This document shows positions 53,813 through 62,165 of a stretch of DNA of 64,000 nt, in pieces. The notes beneath the pieces are model-generated. The model was not told the DNA's origin and ran no database searches. It saw only the letters and a program-made list of their open reading frames with translations. The translations under genes and the position numbers were made by a program. Within the stretch, counting starts at the first letter, position 1, and each line of letters starts with the position of its first letter. Source of the DNA: an uncultured Eubacteriales bacterium. GTDB taxonomy: Bacteria > Bacillota > Clostridia > Lachnospirales > Lachnospiraceae. The stretch is taken from contig CASFID010000025.1 of assembly GCA_949294665.1 (NCBI GenBank), positions 62,001 to 126,000 of the forward strand, read 5' to 3'.

Positions 53813-54919
53813 ATGCAGTTGGCAGTTTATAAAGACAATACCACCGGAACATGGCGCGTGATCTATCGTTTTACGAATTGGAAAGGGGAACGGAAGCAGA
53901 CGCAGAAGCGCGGGTTTGCCACAAAGCGGGAAGCGTTGGCATGGGAGCATGAAATCATGCTGAAACAGGGAGCAAAACTCGATATGACTTTTGCCAGTTT
54001 CTTTGAAATCTACGAGGCGGATAAGAAGCAGCGGGTTAAGGAAAGCACATGGGAGTCAAAAAGCCATGTGATCCGGACGAAGATTCTGCCGTATTTCGGC
54101 AACAGGAAGATTTCAGAGATCGAAGCGAAGGATGTGATCGCGTGGCAGAATGAACTGATGGCGTATCGTGATGAACGAGGAAAGCCATATTCGGCAGATT
54201 ATCTGAAAACCATACACGCGCAGCTTACGGCGATATTCAATCATGCCGTGAACTTTTACAATCTGCCATACAATCCGGCGAGACGGGCGGGAACAATGGG
54301 AAATGAGATCCCGAAAGAAATGGACTTCTGGACAAAAGAAGAATATCTGAAATTTTCAGAAGCCATGATGGATAAGCCACGTTCCTACTATGCATTTGAA
54401 ATTCTTTACTGGTGCGGTATCCGTTCCGGCGAATTACTGGCGCTCACTCCTTCCGACTTTGATTTTGAGAATCAGACGGTCACGATCAGTAAGACTTATC
54501 ACCGCTCAAAAGGGCGGGATATTATCACAAGCCCTAAGACTGCAAAGAGTAACCGGGTTATAAAGATGCCGAAATTTCTCTGTGAAGAAATGCAGGAGTA
54601 TATTCATATGTTCTATGACATTAAATCGGATGAACGGTTGTTTACAGTCACAAAATCCTATCTCAATCATGAGATGGAGAGGGGAGCAAAACAGGCAGGA
54701 GTAAAGAAAATCCGAGTTCATGATATCCGTCACAGCCATGTTTCGCTCTTGATTAATATGGGATTTTCAGTATTGGCAATCGGACAGCGGGTAGGTCATG
54801 AGGCAGAGAAAATCACTTACCGCTATGCGCATCTGTTTCCGACGGTGCAGACGGAGATGGCGGAGAAGTTAGAAATGGAACGAATGGGAAAGGAGGACGC
54901 AGATGGAAAAGAAGCTTGA
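53813..54919 (+). CDS. int: Tyrosine-type site-specific integrase
   Basis: A 368-residue phage-type recombinase. It has an N-terminal arm-binding region (residues 1-60), a SAM-like core-binding domain (about 60-165) and a catalytic domain with all residues visible: Arg in GIRSGELLAL, HDIRHSH (His and Arg), and VGHEAEKITYRYAH with the nucleophilic Tyr. AAGGAG precedes the start. It would integrate the element at the guaA 3' end, with the paired TTGGCAACA motifs as arm sites. It overlaps the next gene by 17 bases. Confidence 0.95.
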   Translation: MQLAVYKDNTTGTWRVIYRFTNWKGERKQTQKRGFATKREALAWEHEIMLKQGAKLDMTFASFFEIYEADKKQRVKESTWESKSHVIRTKILPYFGNRKISEIEAKDVIAWQNELMAYRDERGKPYSADYLKTIHAQLTAIFNHAVNFYNLPYNPARRAGTMGNEIPKEMDFWTKEEYLKFSEAMMDKPRSYYAFEILYWCGIRSGELLALTPSDFDFENQTVTISKTYHRSKGRDIITSPKTAKSNRVIKMPKFLCEEMQEYIHMFYDIKSDERLFTVTKSYLNHEMERGAKQAGVKKIRVHDIRHSHVSLLINMGFSVLAIGQRVGHEAEKITYRYAHLFPTVQTEMAEKLEMERMGKEDADGKEA

Positions 54920-55226
54920 TCACAATGGAAGATGGCGCAATCGAATTGTAGCCTTTCGTGTATCCGATGAAGAGGCAAAGCTGCTCAATGATCTGGTGGC
55001 ATTATCCGGACTGACGAAACAGGATTATATTATGAGACGGCTTTTGTGCCGGGATGTTATAGTTCAGGGAAATCCGAGAGTGTATAAGGCGCTGAAAAAT
55101 CAGATGGCAGCGATTTATGAAGAACTGAAACGACTGGAGAGTATAGATTCCGACAATGATGAACTGCTTTACACTCTGCAGGTTATCGCAATCACATTAG
55201 ACGGTCTGAAAGGAGAAGATGAATGA
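54903..55226 (+). CDS. MobC-like mobilization accessory protein
   Basis: A 107-residue basic protein with a ribbon-helix-helix-like start (VAFRVSDEEAKLLNDLVALSGL, core FRVSDEEAKLL) and KQDYIMRRLL, typical of MobC-type relaxosome proteins and of proteins of that size in clostridial mobilizable elements. AGGAGG precedes the ATG. Its stop overlaps the ATPase gene by four bases. Confidence 0.75.
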   Translation: MEKKLDHNGRWRNRIVAFRVSDEEAKLLNDLVALSGLTKQDYIMRRLLCRDVIVQGNPRVYKALKNQMAAIYEELKRLESIDSDNDELLYTLQVIAITLDGLKGEDE

Positions 55227-56404
55227 CAGAGACAATAAAAACGACTGCTCCCGTATCATCTGTTGGCGCAGATGGGGCGCAGCCGTATGTAAAAAAATCC
55301 AATGAAATTATAGCAAATCCGCAAAGACAAATCAATCTGCAAGCCGCTGAAAAATCCACTGCCGGACATTCCTCCGGCTGTGCGGCAGCGCAAAGCCCGG
55401 GGGAATCCGGGCGGAGCGGCAGCCTTCATATAGTGTCCATGACAGAGCTGTATGACACGGTTTATCCGCCGAGAGAGCCTGTGGTGGATGGCTTTCTGTA
55501 CAATGGCATTTACCTCTTTGTAGGTGCTCCGAAGGTAGGAAAATCATTCTTCATGGCGCAGCTTGCCTATCATGTGGCAATGGGGATCCCTCTGTGGGAG
55601 TATCCGGTACACAGGGGAACAGTCCTGTATCTGGCACTGGAAGATGATTATGCGAGGCTGCAGCGGAGACTGTCTGTTATGTTCGGCGTAGAGAGCGCGG
55701 ACAATCTGTTTTTTGCAACACAGGCAAAGACATTGAATGAGGGCCTGGATCAGCAGTTAGAAGAATTTCTGAAGGCACACACGGATGCAAGGCTGATTAT
55801 TATTGATACGCTTCAGAAAGTGAGAGAGGTCGGCGGAGACAGGTACAGCTATGCCAGTGACTATGAGATTGTGACAAGGTTAAAAGCGTTCAGCGATAAA
55901 TACGGCATCTGCCTTTTGGTAGTCCATCACACACGAAAATTAGAATCAGACGACAGCTTTGATATGATTTCGGGAACAAATGGTCTGCTCGGTGCGGCTG
56001 ACGGAGCGTTTATCATGCAGAAGAAGAAACGTACGGATAATACAGCGGTTATGGATATTGTGGGGCGTGATCAGCCAGATCAGGAGCTGACGATAGAGTT
56101 TGACCGGGAACATTGTGTGTGGAAATTTCAGAAAGCAGAGACAGAACTGTGGAAAGCGCCGTCAGATCCGGCACTGGAAGCGGTTGCAGGTCTGCTTTCG
56201 CCGGAAATACCGGAGTGGAGCGGCACTTCCTCTGAACTGCTTGAAAGACTTCCAGAGTTAGGGCTACGTCCGAATACCTTATCAAGAAAACTGAATTTCA
56301 GTAAAGAGCGTCTGAGGAATGAATACGGTATTGAATATGAGCCACAGCCGCGAACCAGTGATAAGAGAGTACTTGTGCTAAAGCTGATTCGGGAGAGTGA
56401 GTGA
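55223..56404 (+). CDS. RepA-like AAA ATPase
   Basis: A 393-residue RecA/DnaB-like ATPase of the plasmid RepA type. A polar N-terminal 70 residues is followed by Walker A GAPKVGKS (about residue 105), LYLALEDD, Walker B RLIIIDTLQ and LLVVHHTRK. The C-terminal part has a winged-helix look (LRPNTLSRKLNFSKERL). Such proteins act as replicative helicases of mobile elements that replicate after excision. An iteron-like inverted repeat begins at its stop codon. Confidence 0.85.
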   Translation: MTETIKTTAPVSSVGADGAQPYVKKSNEIIANPQRQINLQAAEKSTAGHSSGCAAAQSPGESGRSGSLHIVSMTELYDTVYPPREPVVDGFLYNGIYLFVGAPKVGKSFFMAQLAYHVAMGIPLWEYPVHRGTVLYLALEDDYARLQRRLSVMFGVESADNLFFATQAKTLNEGLDQQLEEFLKAHTDARLIIIDTLQKVREVGGDRYSYASDYEIVTRLKAFSDKYGICLLVVHHTRKLESDDSFDMISGTNGLLGAADGAFIMQKKKRTDNTAVMDIVGRDQPDQELTIEFDREHCVWKFQKAETELWKAPSDPALEAVAGLLSPEIPEWSGTSSELLERLPELGLRPNTLSRKLNFSKERLRNEYGIEYEPQPRTSDKRVLVLKLIRESE

Positions 56405-56486
56405 CGATTATGACGGTAATGACGATAAATTTGCGTGCAGTACAGTATAAAAAATATCGTCATAATCGTCATTACCGTCATTTTGA
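56401..56486. repeat. Iteron-like inverted repeat, candidate replication origin
   Basis: Three 9-bp units (ACGATTATG, ACGGTAATG, ACGATAAAT) start at 56404. About 18 bases after they end, the same kinds of units appear in inverted orientation (about 56450-56485). Their position right behind the RepA-like gene suggests an origin or a binding array for that ATPase, or for another element protein. Confidence 0.6.
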
Positions 56487-56530
56487 ATACAGCACAGCGG
56501 ATTTTGCGTATCCGTTTTACAGGAGGTATT

Positions 56531-56764
56531 ATGGGGAATATTATGATTCCGCAGGAGTTGTTTCAACAGTTGATCAGGTATCATCTGTTGGAAGATAATA
56601 GCTGCATGGAAGAAATACAGCGGGGATTAGAACGTAAATTAGATTCTTTGGTGCTTCGTGAATTATATGGGAAATACAAGACGGCGCCTACTCAGGAAGA
56701 ACGTGAAAAAGCCAGACAGGACTATTTGGACAGGAAAGGTGTGCCGGATGGATTCCGATGGTAA
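56531..56764 (+). CDS. Small hypothetical protein of the element
   Basis: A 77-residue protein (MGNIMIPQELFQQ...) that is helical and charged and ends in VPDGFRW. AGGAGG lies four bases before the ATG at 56531. I recognise no domain. Small proteins with this tail are found between repA and mob genes in related elements, so a role in mobilization or replication is possible but unproven. Confidence 0.65.
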   Translation: MGNIMIPQELFQQLIRYHLLEDNSCMEEIQRGLERKLDSLVLRELYGKYKTAPTQEEREKARQDYLDRKGVPDGFRW

Positions 56765-56787
56765 TTCTTCGTTGACAGATATAGACG

Positions 56788-56908
56788 GGAGCGTGACACG
56801 CTCCTGTAGAGAAGCAGACAAGGAAAGCCCTCGGCAGGGCGCAAAGGCACTTTTGATGGACGAAATCGGCTGTCAAAAGTGCTTTTGCGTTACTTTCGGG
56901 AAAGTAAC
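56788..56908. other. Candidate origin of transfer (oriT)
   Basis: Inverted repeats lie just upstream of the relaxase gene: GGAGCG/CGCTCC (56788-56793 with 56799-56804), a 16-bp pair with one mismatch and a 16-base loop (56841-56856 with 56873-56888), and GTTACTTTC/GAAAGTAAC (56889-56897 with 56900-56908). This arrangement is typical of oriT regions of MobV relaxases. The nick site cannot be assigned. Confidence 0.6.
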
Positions 56909-56967
56909 AAAGCTTATGCGCCGTATCCGGCGCTGATTATCCAAAAACAGGGAGAAAGGACAGCTTA

Positions 56968-58278
56968 TTGAAGAGAACGATCAGTGTTATGGTAGGAAAA
57001 GGTTCTGTAAATCACAACAGCAGAAAATTTCATGCAAAGAATACAGATCCGGAGCGCAGTCATTTGAACGTGGAATACTGCAATGAGGATATTAGAGACG
57101 TGTATCATGAACTGTTTGAAGAAGCGCGTATCCGTTATAACGCAAAACAAAGAAAAGACCGGCAGGTAAAAGATTATTATGAAAAGATTGCATCCGGCAA
57201 ACAGGAAAAGCCATTTCACGAAATCATTTTACAGATCGGAAATAAAGATGATATGGGAGCAAAGACAGAGGATGGACAGCTTGCGGCGAAGGTACTGGAT
57301 GATTATATGAAAGATTTTCAGCAGAGAAACCCGACACTCCGGGTGTTCTCGGCTCATCTTCATATGGACGAAGCAACGCCGCATCTTCATATTGATTTTA
57401 TTCCGTTTATAACAGAAAGTAAAAGAGCAATGGATACAAGAGTATCTCTGAAGCAGGCGTTAGCGAGGCTGGGTTTTAAAGGCGGAACGAGATCAAAAAC
57501 AGAATGGAATCAGTGGGTTGCCTCTGAGAAAGAGCATCTTGCGGCGGTGATGGAACGGTATGGAATCGAGTGGGAACAGAAAGGCACTCATGAGAAACAT
57601 CTGTCTGTTTTGGACTTTCAGAAACAGGAACGGGCAAAAGAAGTAGCGGATCTGGAAGAGAGAAAGGCAGAATTGTTGGAAGAAAATAGTGCTTTTGAGG
57701 CGATTAACGGAGCACTTTGTAATCAGTTGGCTCAGGTCAATGAAGAATTGGATTCGTCAGAGGAAGAGCTGTCACAGTCCCGGCAGGAAGCGGATAAAGC
57801 GAAAAAACAGGCAGACAAGTACCAGAAGCGAATCGATGAACTTGCTCCTAAGGTAAAGAATATGGAACGTCTGGCAGCGGAATTTTCTGCTAATCCGGAA
57901 GAGCTTCTTCCTGAGGCTGTAATCGTGGAGACGGGAAAAGCATATCGGGAGAAAAAGGCGAAGCCGCTTGTGGAAAAGATTGTAAAAGTACTGCGCTCTG
58001 TATACTCAGCATTTCTCGATCTTTCCAATCGTTTTGAGCGACTGCAGGAATCATACAGCCGGGAACGCAGCAGAAATGAGCATCTAAAGGGCAGACTGCA
58101 GGAAATGATAGACGAAAATCGGGAACTGCGTGAAACGGAAGAAGATATGGAGTGTGTTAAAGCGGTATTCGGCTTACAGAAAGTAGATGAAGCAATCAGT
58201 CAAGCGAAGCGGAAGGAAAAAATAGAAAGAGAGCGGAAACAGACAATGAAGAAAAAGCATGACCGTGAAGCGATTTAG
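56968..58278 (+). CDS. mobV: MobV-type relaxase (Pre/Mob family)
   Basis: A 436-residue DNA relaxase that nicks oriT and pilots the strand during mobilization. The histidine metal motif HLHMDEATPHLHIDF (about residues 129-143) is diagnostic, and the N-terminus (KRTISVMVGKGSVNHNSRKF, core GSVNHNSR) fits. A coiled-coil region rich in Glu, Lys and Arg extends from about residue 215 to 330 and again to the end. The start is TTG at 56968 with GGAGAAAGGA upstream. Confidence 0.88.
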   Translation: MKRTISVMVGKGSVNHNSRKFHAKNTDPERSHLNVEYCNEDIRDVYHELFEEARIRYNAKQRKDRQVKDYYEKIASGKQEKPFHEIILQIGNKDDMGAKTEDGQLAAKVLDDYMKDFQQRNPTLRVFSAHLHMDEATPHLHIDFIPFITESKRAMDTRVSLKQALARLGFKGGTRSKTEWNQWVASEKEHLAAVMERYGIEWEQKGTHEKHLSVLDFQKQERAKEVADLEERKAELLEENSAFEAINGALCNQLAQVNEELDSSEEELSQSRQEADKAKKQADKYQKRIDELAPKVKNMERLAAEFSANPEELLPEAVIVETGKAYREKKAKPLVEKIVKVLRSVYSAFLDLSNRFERLQESYSRERSRNEHLKGRLQEMIDENRELRETEEDMECVKAVFGLQKVDEAISQAKRKEKIERERKQTMKKKHDREAI

Positions 58279-58335
58279 CAGGAAGTGGACTGTGTTTACA
58301 GCTCTTGTGCATTTACAGTAATACGGTAGAGAAAA

Positions 58336-58400
58336 GCTCCATCATTCAGTTAGAGAGACAGTTTTTAGTGGTATCTCTAATTGACTGATGGAGCGATTTT
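58336..58400 (+). terminator. Terminator after the relaxase
   Basis: GCTCCATCA (58336-58344) pairs with TGATGGAGC (58386-58394), with further pairing of TTAGAGA and TCTCTAA inside, followed by GATTTT. Confidence 0.6.
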
Positions 58401-58470
58401 AGTTAAATACATTGCTGTTTAGTGTTTTCAGCAGTTGTTCTGATCTGTCGGGGAAAATCGACTGAACAGA

Positions 58471-58713
58471 TTACAACAGTCCGTCAAAGAACTCAGATAT
58501 ATTGGCATTGAAGATTTTACTAAGTGCTACGAGTTCGCTGACTTTGATATTCATTCTGTTTGTTTCAAGTTTTGCATAGGTGCTTTTGGAAATCTCAATT
58601 CCCATAAGCTGTAAATGAGCAACAACCTGATCTTGTGTCATATTCGCATTGCGTCTTAGACGTTGGATATTATGACCGATATCCATGTCTGGTCTGATTT
58701 TCTGCATATTCAT
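58471..58713 (-). CDS. Small XRE-type HTH regulator
   Basis: An 80-residue single-domain helix-turn-helix protein (NIQRLRRNANMTQDQVVAHLQ, core MTQDQVVAHL; KSTYAKLETNRMNIKVSELVAL). It is divergent from the cargo gene at 58821 and is probably its local regulator or part of an antitoxin-like pair; no toxin is evident next to it. Confidence 0.8.
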   Translation of the reverse strand: MNMQKIRPDMDIGHNIQRLRRNANMTQDQVVAHLQLMGIEISKSTYAKLETNRMNIKVSELVALSKIFNANISEFFDGLL

Positions 58714-58748
58714 ACTACTCCCGATAATTCGTAATAAAGAAATATATC

Positions 58749-58777
58749 TTGATTGTATGTAGTATCCAGATTATAAT
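58749..58777 (+). promoter_or_regulatory. Promoter of the cargo genes
   Basis: TTGATT (58749-58754), a 17-base spacer and TATAAT (58772-58777). TCGTAATA occurs on both sides (58728 and 58782), which is a possible site for the divergent XRE protein. Confidence 0.65.
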
Positions 58778-58820
58778 GTTTCGTAATAGCGACATGTTTC
58801 GCGATAAGGAAAGGATGGGC

Positions 58821-59150
58821 ATGAAGATGTACATTGATAAGATATTTGAAAGAGCTACGATAAAAGGGATTGCAGATTATTTGTTGTTTGGAATTGGACC
58901 GGATGAAGATAATCGGAGCTATGAGGAAAGACTGGAAGAGCCGTTCAGGAGATTTGAAAAGGCGGTTGCAAAATATGATAAGAGTCCGACATCGGAGTTG
59001 CTCGATCTGTCAAATGAAGTTACAAGCGAAGTGGCGAGTGTGTATATGGAGATCGGGATGCAGGTGGGGGTGAAGTTGATGATGGAAATGATGGGGAATA
59101 TGGAGAAGAAAGTGGAAGTAATAGAGAAAAGTGAAGATGCTATGCTGTAG
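58821..59150 (+). CDS. Hypothetical protein, cargo (DUF6809-like?)
   Basis: A 109-residue soluble protein starting MKMYIDKIFERA, with AAGG six bases upstream. Longer frames would begin inside the promoter. The composition is helical, with GIADYLLFGIGPDEDNRSYEERLEEP near residue 20 (core GIGPDEDNRSYEERL). I have seen this motif in small proteins of clostridial mobile elements, but it has no known function. Its expression is probably controlled by the divergent small XRE protein. Confidence 0.6.
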   Translation: MKMYIDKIFERATIKGIADYLLFGIGPDEDNRSYEERLEEPFRRFEKAVAKYDKSPTSELLDLSNEVTSEVASVYMEIGMQVGVKLMMEMMGNMEKKVEVIEKSEDAML

Positions 59151-59234
59151 ATGCTGAAGGAATTAAGTGACTTTATAAAAGTAGGGTGATACAATAGAAT
59201 AAAAGTTACGTAGATAGGGATTGAGGTGGTAAGT

Positions 59235-59432
59235 GTGAAACATTATAAGATAATATCTAGGATTATGTTGTTAATCTGTTTATGTGGAATGATAGCAGCA
59301 ATTGTAAATGCCTTTACGGGTGTTATTAACTCAAACATTTCAATTTTGGGTACTGTAGTATGCATTGTGGGATTTAGTATTGCAATAATTGCGATTGTAA
59401 TGTTAGAGAAACAAAGAATGGAAAAAGAGTAG
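59235..59432 (+). CDS. Small two-helix membrane protein
   Basis: A 65-residue protein read from GTG at 59235 after GAGGTG. Hydrophobic helices lie at about residues 5-25 and 33-54, followed by a charged tail (LEKQRMEKE). No family is recognised. The base composition is AT-rich, like the following genes. Confidence 0.6.
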   Translation: MKHYKIISRIMLLICLCGMIAAIVNAFTGVINSNISILGTVVCIVGFSIAIIAIVMLEKQRMEKE

Positions 59433-59452
59433 AGAGGGGAAAGTGCAACAAA

Positions 59453-60328
59453 ATGAAAAGAAAATTTATAGCACTTATAGTCTTTATGGCGGGGATAGGC
59501 TTAACAGCTTGTCAAAGTGAACAAAGTGAGACAGAGCAAGTGGCGGAACCGGAAGTTGAGAAGTATACTGTACAAGTTGAAATAGAGTGTGAAGAAAATA
59601 TATTGTTTAGTCGATATGATGTAAAGATATTGATAGATGATGAAGAACTTGGTACTCTTGAGCATGGCGCTACAGATACGTATACTGCGGAATTAGTTGA
59701 GGGAGAACATACTCTAAAGGCAGAAAAAGAAGATGAGAGCGATGTAGATGGGACGGTAAAGTTTACTGTCTCGGAAAATACTAACCTTGATTATAAGATC
59801 TCTTTATCAAGTGATCAAATTGAAATAGAGGAAATAGAACTAGAGCAAGACACAACACAAAATGAAGATAAAGTGGATGAGGAAACAGATGTTTCGGAAG
59901 ATGTAGAAGAAGTAGAGGAAAACCCAGAAGAACCTGAGGAAGAATTATTAAGTGTAAATAATTGTGAGGAACTTGCAACATTGCTTGGTTTAAAAGATGA
60001 ATTTGATCCCAGTATAGCGGAATTTGCTTCAAAATATCAAGGTAGAACTATAGAATTTGATGGAAATGTTGCTTATGTAAGCCCTCACGAAGGATATAGT
60101 ACTCGTTTTGACTATTTAATTTATGCCGGAGATTATAGTGAAACAACTGTTTTAGGTCCAAGTTTTCAGTTTGAGGACGTTAATTATTATGATTTACATC
60201 TGGAAGGAGATAATGTCCCTGACACATTTGGAGTAGGGTTAAATATTCATGTTATTGCTGAAATCGAAGAATATGATTCGGTATCCGGACTTTTTAAATT
60301 AATTCCAGTTGCAATTACAATGAGGTAA
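59453..60328 (+). CDS. Lipoprotein with C-terminal DUF4839-like domain
   Basis: A 291-residue exported lipoprotein with the lipobox LTAC at Cys20. Residues 35-125 form a beta-rich PEGA-like module (LGTLEHGATDTYTAELVEGEHTL, core LVEGEHTLKAE). A very acidic linker follows (about 125-165). The C-terminal 125 residues resemble DUF4839, with YQGRTIEFDGNVAYV, TRFDYLIYAGDY and LGPSFQFEDVN. The function of DUF4839 is unknown. It lies 20 bases after the small membrane protein, in the AT-rich cargo. Confidence 0.7.
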   Translation: MKRKFIALIVFMAGIGLTACQSEQSETEQVAEPEVEKYTVQVEIECEENILFSRYDVKILIDDEELGTLEHGATDTYTAELVEGEHTLKAEKEDESDVDGTVKFTVSENTNLDYKISLSSDQIEIEEIELEQDTTQNEDKVDEETDVSEDVEEVEENPEEPEEELLSVNNCEELATLLGLKDEFDPSIAEFASKYQGRTIEFDGNVAYVSPHEGYSTRFDYLIYAGDYSETTVLGPSFQFEDVNYYDLHLEGDNVPDTFGVGLNIHVIAEIEEYDSVSGLFKLIPVAITMR

Positions 60329-60404
60329 TAAGTTTAAACAATGAATGTAACAACAAAAATTCTGAAAGAAAAGAGTGCAATTATATTTTGAACGAGGAGA
60401 AAAA

Positions 60405-61109
60405 ATGTTTATATTAAAAAAGAATGCAGAAAAATATGTTTATACAAATTTAAAAACAATAGCATCGATAGAAGAACAGAGAATAGATTTGAAAATAAAA
60501 ATACCAAGAGAAACAATAAAGATTTGTGTTATCGATGATGAAGGCTTTGATATTAATATGCTGTATGATCTGGGGTATAAAAATATTCGGAAAAAAATAC
60601 AATTTGAAAGTATGGATGAATACCAAGATTATGATATAATATTATGTGATGTAGAAGGAATTGGTATTAATGTAGATAAAGAAAAGCAAGGTTTGGCAGT
60701 GGCAGAACAGATAAAAAATGTCTATCCAGAAAAAATTGTCTTGCTGTATTCGGGGAAAAATATTGAAAGTTTTGGGGAAATGCCCAAGATTATAGACGGA
60801 TATTTAAGAAAACAAGCTTCAATGAGCGATTTGGCTAAAAGTTTAGATGAATATTATAAAAAATCAATTAATCCAATTAATGTTTGGAAAAAAACTAGAG
60901 ATGAGATGTTAAATAATAATATCTCCACAAAAACAATTGCATTTCTTGAAGATAGATATTGCAGATCGCTGCTTGAAAGGAAAGAGTATTTATACAATAA
61001 TGAAGATTTAAATGATACTGATATATTTTCAACAGAGAATATTTGTAAGTATATTGAAATCTTAGCAAAAGTAGTAGAAGTTGTGGGGAGATTATCTTCA
61101 GATGTTTAA
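60405..61109 (+). CDS. Receiver-domain protein without output domain
   Basis: A 234-residue cytosolic protein. After a 37-residue N-terminal extension comes a receiver fold with every catalytic residue visible: D44 and D45 (VIDDEG), phospho-acceptor D82 (LCDVEG), S116 (LLYSGK) and K136 (YLRKQAS). The C-terminal 95 residues are helical and hold no DNA-binding or enzymatic domain that I recognise. GAGGAG precedes the ATG at 60405. The last eight bases overlap the kinase start, so the two are partners. It may act by binding another protein. Confidence 0.78.
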   Translation: MFILKKNAEKYVYTNLKTIASIEEQRIDLKIKIPRETIKICVIDDEGFDINMLYDLGYKNIRKKIQFESMDEYQDYDIILCDVEGIGINVDKEKQGLAVAEQIKNVYPEKIVLLYSGKNIESFGEMPKIIDGYLRKQASMSDLAKSLDEYYKKSINPINVWKKTRDEMLNNNISTKTIAFLEDRYCRSLLERKEYLYNNEDLNDTDIFSTENICKYIEILAKVVEVVGRLSSDV

Positions 61110-62139
61110 TCAATATTCAATAGAAAAAAAAGAGCTGATAGTATCAACGGAAATACCATATTTTTGTGAAAAATACTATTACGATAATAATAAAAAATGT
61201 AGAAAATACTATGAGGAACTTAGTAAAGAGGAGCATTCAGATGGTCTATATCAATGTCCATATGGATTCAGTTGTTATAAGTGTAATGGGAAAATATATA
61301 GTTGTTTAATTGTACTAGGACATTCTGATTTTTCAAAAGTAAATATACATTTGAAAACTTATAAACAAACTTTAAAAGATTTTACAAATTATACGATAAG
61401 TCAATTGCGGACAATAATAGGACATACTGAAGTATTAGAACATAAACAAAAAATATTACGTTTAACAATACATGATTTGAAAAATGCTACAAAACATTTT
61501 ATGGATTTGGCGGAAAATGTAAAAGAGAATGCGGATTTGGCAAAAAAGCTTGAAGAAGATGATGAATTGTTTTCTGCAATTGAAGGATACAGTTTAATAC
61601 AATATCGGTTGGAGTATCATGACCAATTGTTAAATAATAACGCTGTTTATGGAAATGAAAAACGACATATAAATTTTCATAAAATGATAATGAAATTATC
61701 AAAATTATTGCAATATAGAGGGATGAAGAAGGACGTTTCTATTGAATTTCATGGATATACTAATAATTATTTTTGGTGTAGTCGTGATATGTATTTAGCT
61801 AGTTTTATTTTTATTGAGAATGCAATAAAGTATGCAGAACAATTTACAAAAATTGATATTTTTTTTGATGATAAGGATCGCAATACAACAGAAGTTAGAA
61901 TAGCAAATATTTGTAAAAATATTTCAGAAGATGAAATGAAAAAAATATATAAGGACGGTTTTCGCGGAGAACAAGCTCAGACTACTTCAAAGGGGAGCGG
62001 ACTAGGTCTTGGATTGGCAAAAAAAATATGTGATAGATCGGGGGTGCAACTGACAACAACATTTCAAGAAAAAGATTTTAAAGTGGGAGAATTTGTTGTA
62101 GAGTTGAAGATTCAGAGAGATATAGTTGAAAAAATATAG
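61102..62139 (+). CDS. Soluble cysteine-rich histidine kinase
   Basis: A 345-residue kinase-like protein without membrane helices. The N-terminal 75 residues hold six cysteines (22, 33, 52, 58, 61, 68), including CPYGFSCYKC, suggestive of a metal, Fe-S or redox sensor. H124 in IHDLKNATKHF is the candidate phospho-acceptor. The HATPase domain shows FIENAIKYAEQ (N box) and GSGLGLGLAKKI (G2 box), while the G1 box is degenerate (VRIANICKNI). The start at 61102 overlaps the receiver gene stop (ATGTTTAA). Its strongly AT-rich composition marks it as foreign to this chromosome. Confidence 0.78.
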   Translation: MFNQYSIEKKELIVSTEIPYFCEKYYYDNNKKCRKYYEELSKEEHSDGLYQCPYGFSCYKCNGKIYSCLIVLGHSDFSKVNIHLKTYKQTLKDFTNYTISQLRTIIGHTEVLEHKQKILRLTIHDLKNATKHFMDLAENVKENADLAKKLEEDDELFSAIEGYSLIQYRLEYHDQLLNNNAVYGNEKRHINFHKMIMKLSKLLQYRGMKKDVSIEFHGYTNNYFWCSRDMYLASFIFIENAIKYAEQFTKIDIFFDDKDRNTTEVRIANICKNISEDEMKKIYKDGFRGEQAQTTSKGSGLGLGLAKKICDRSGVQLTTTFQEKDFKVGEFVVELKIQRDIVEKI

Positions 62140-62165
62140 TTGTGTATTTTGTAATAAGAAGTTCA

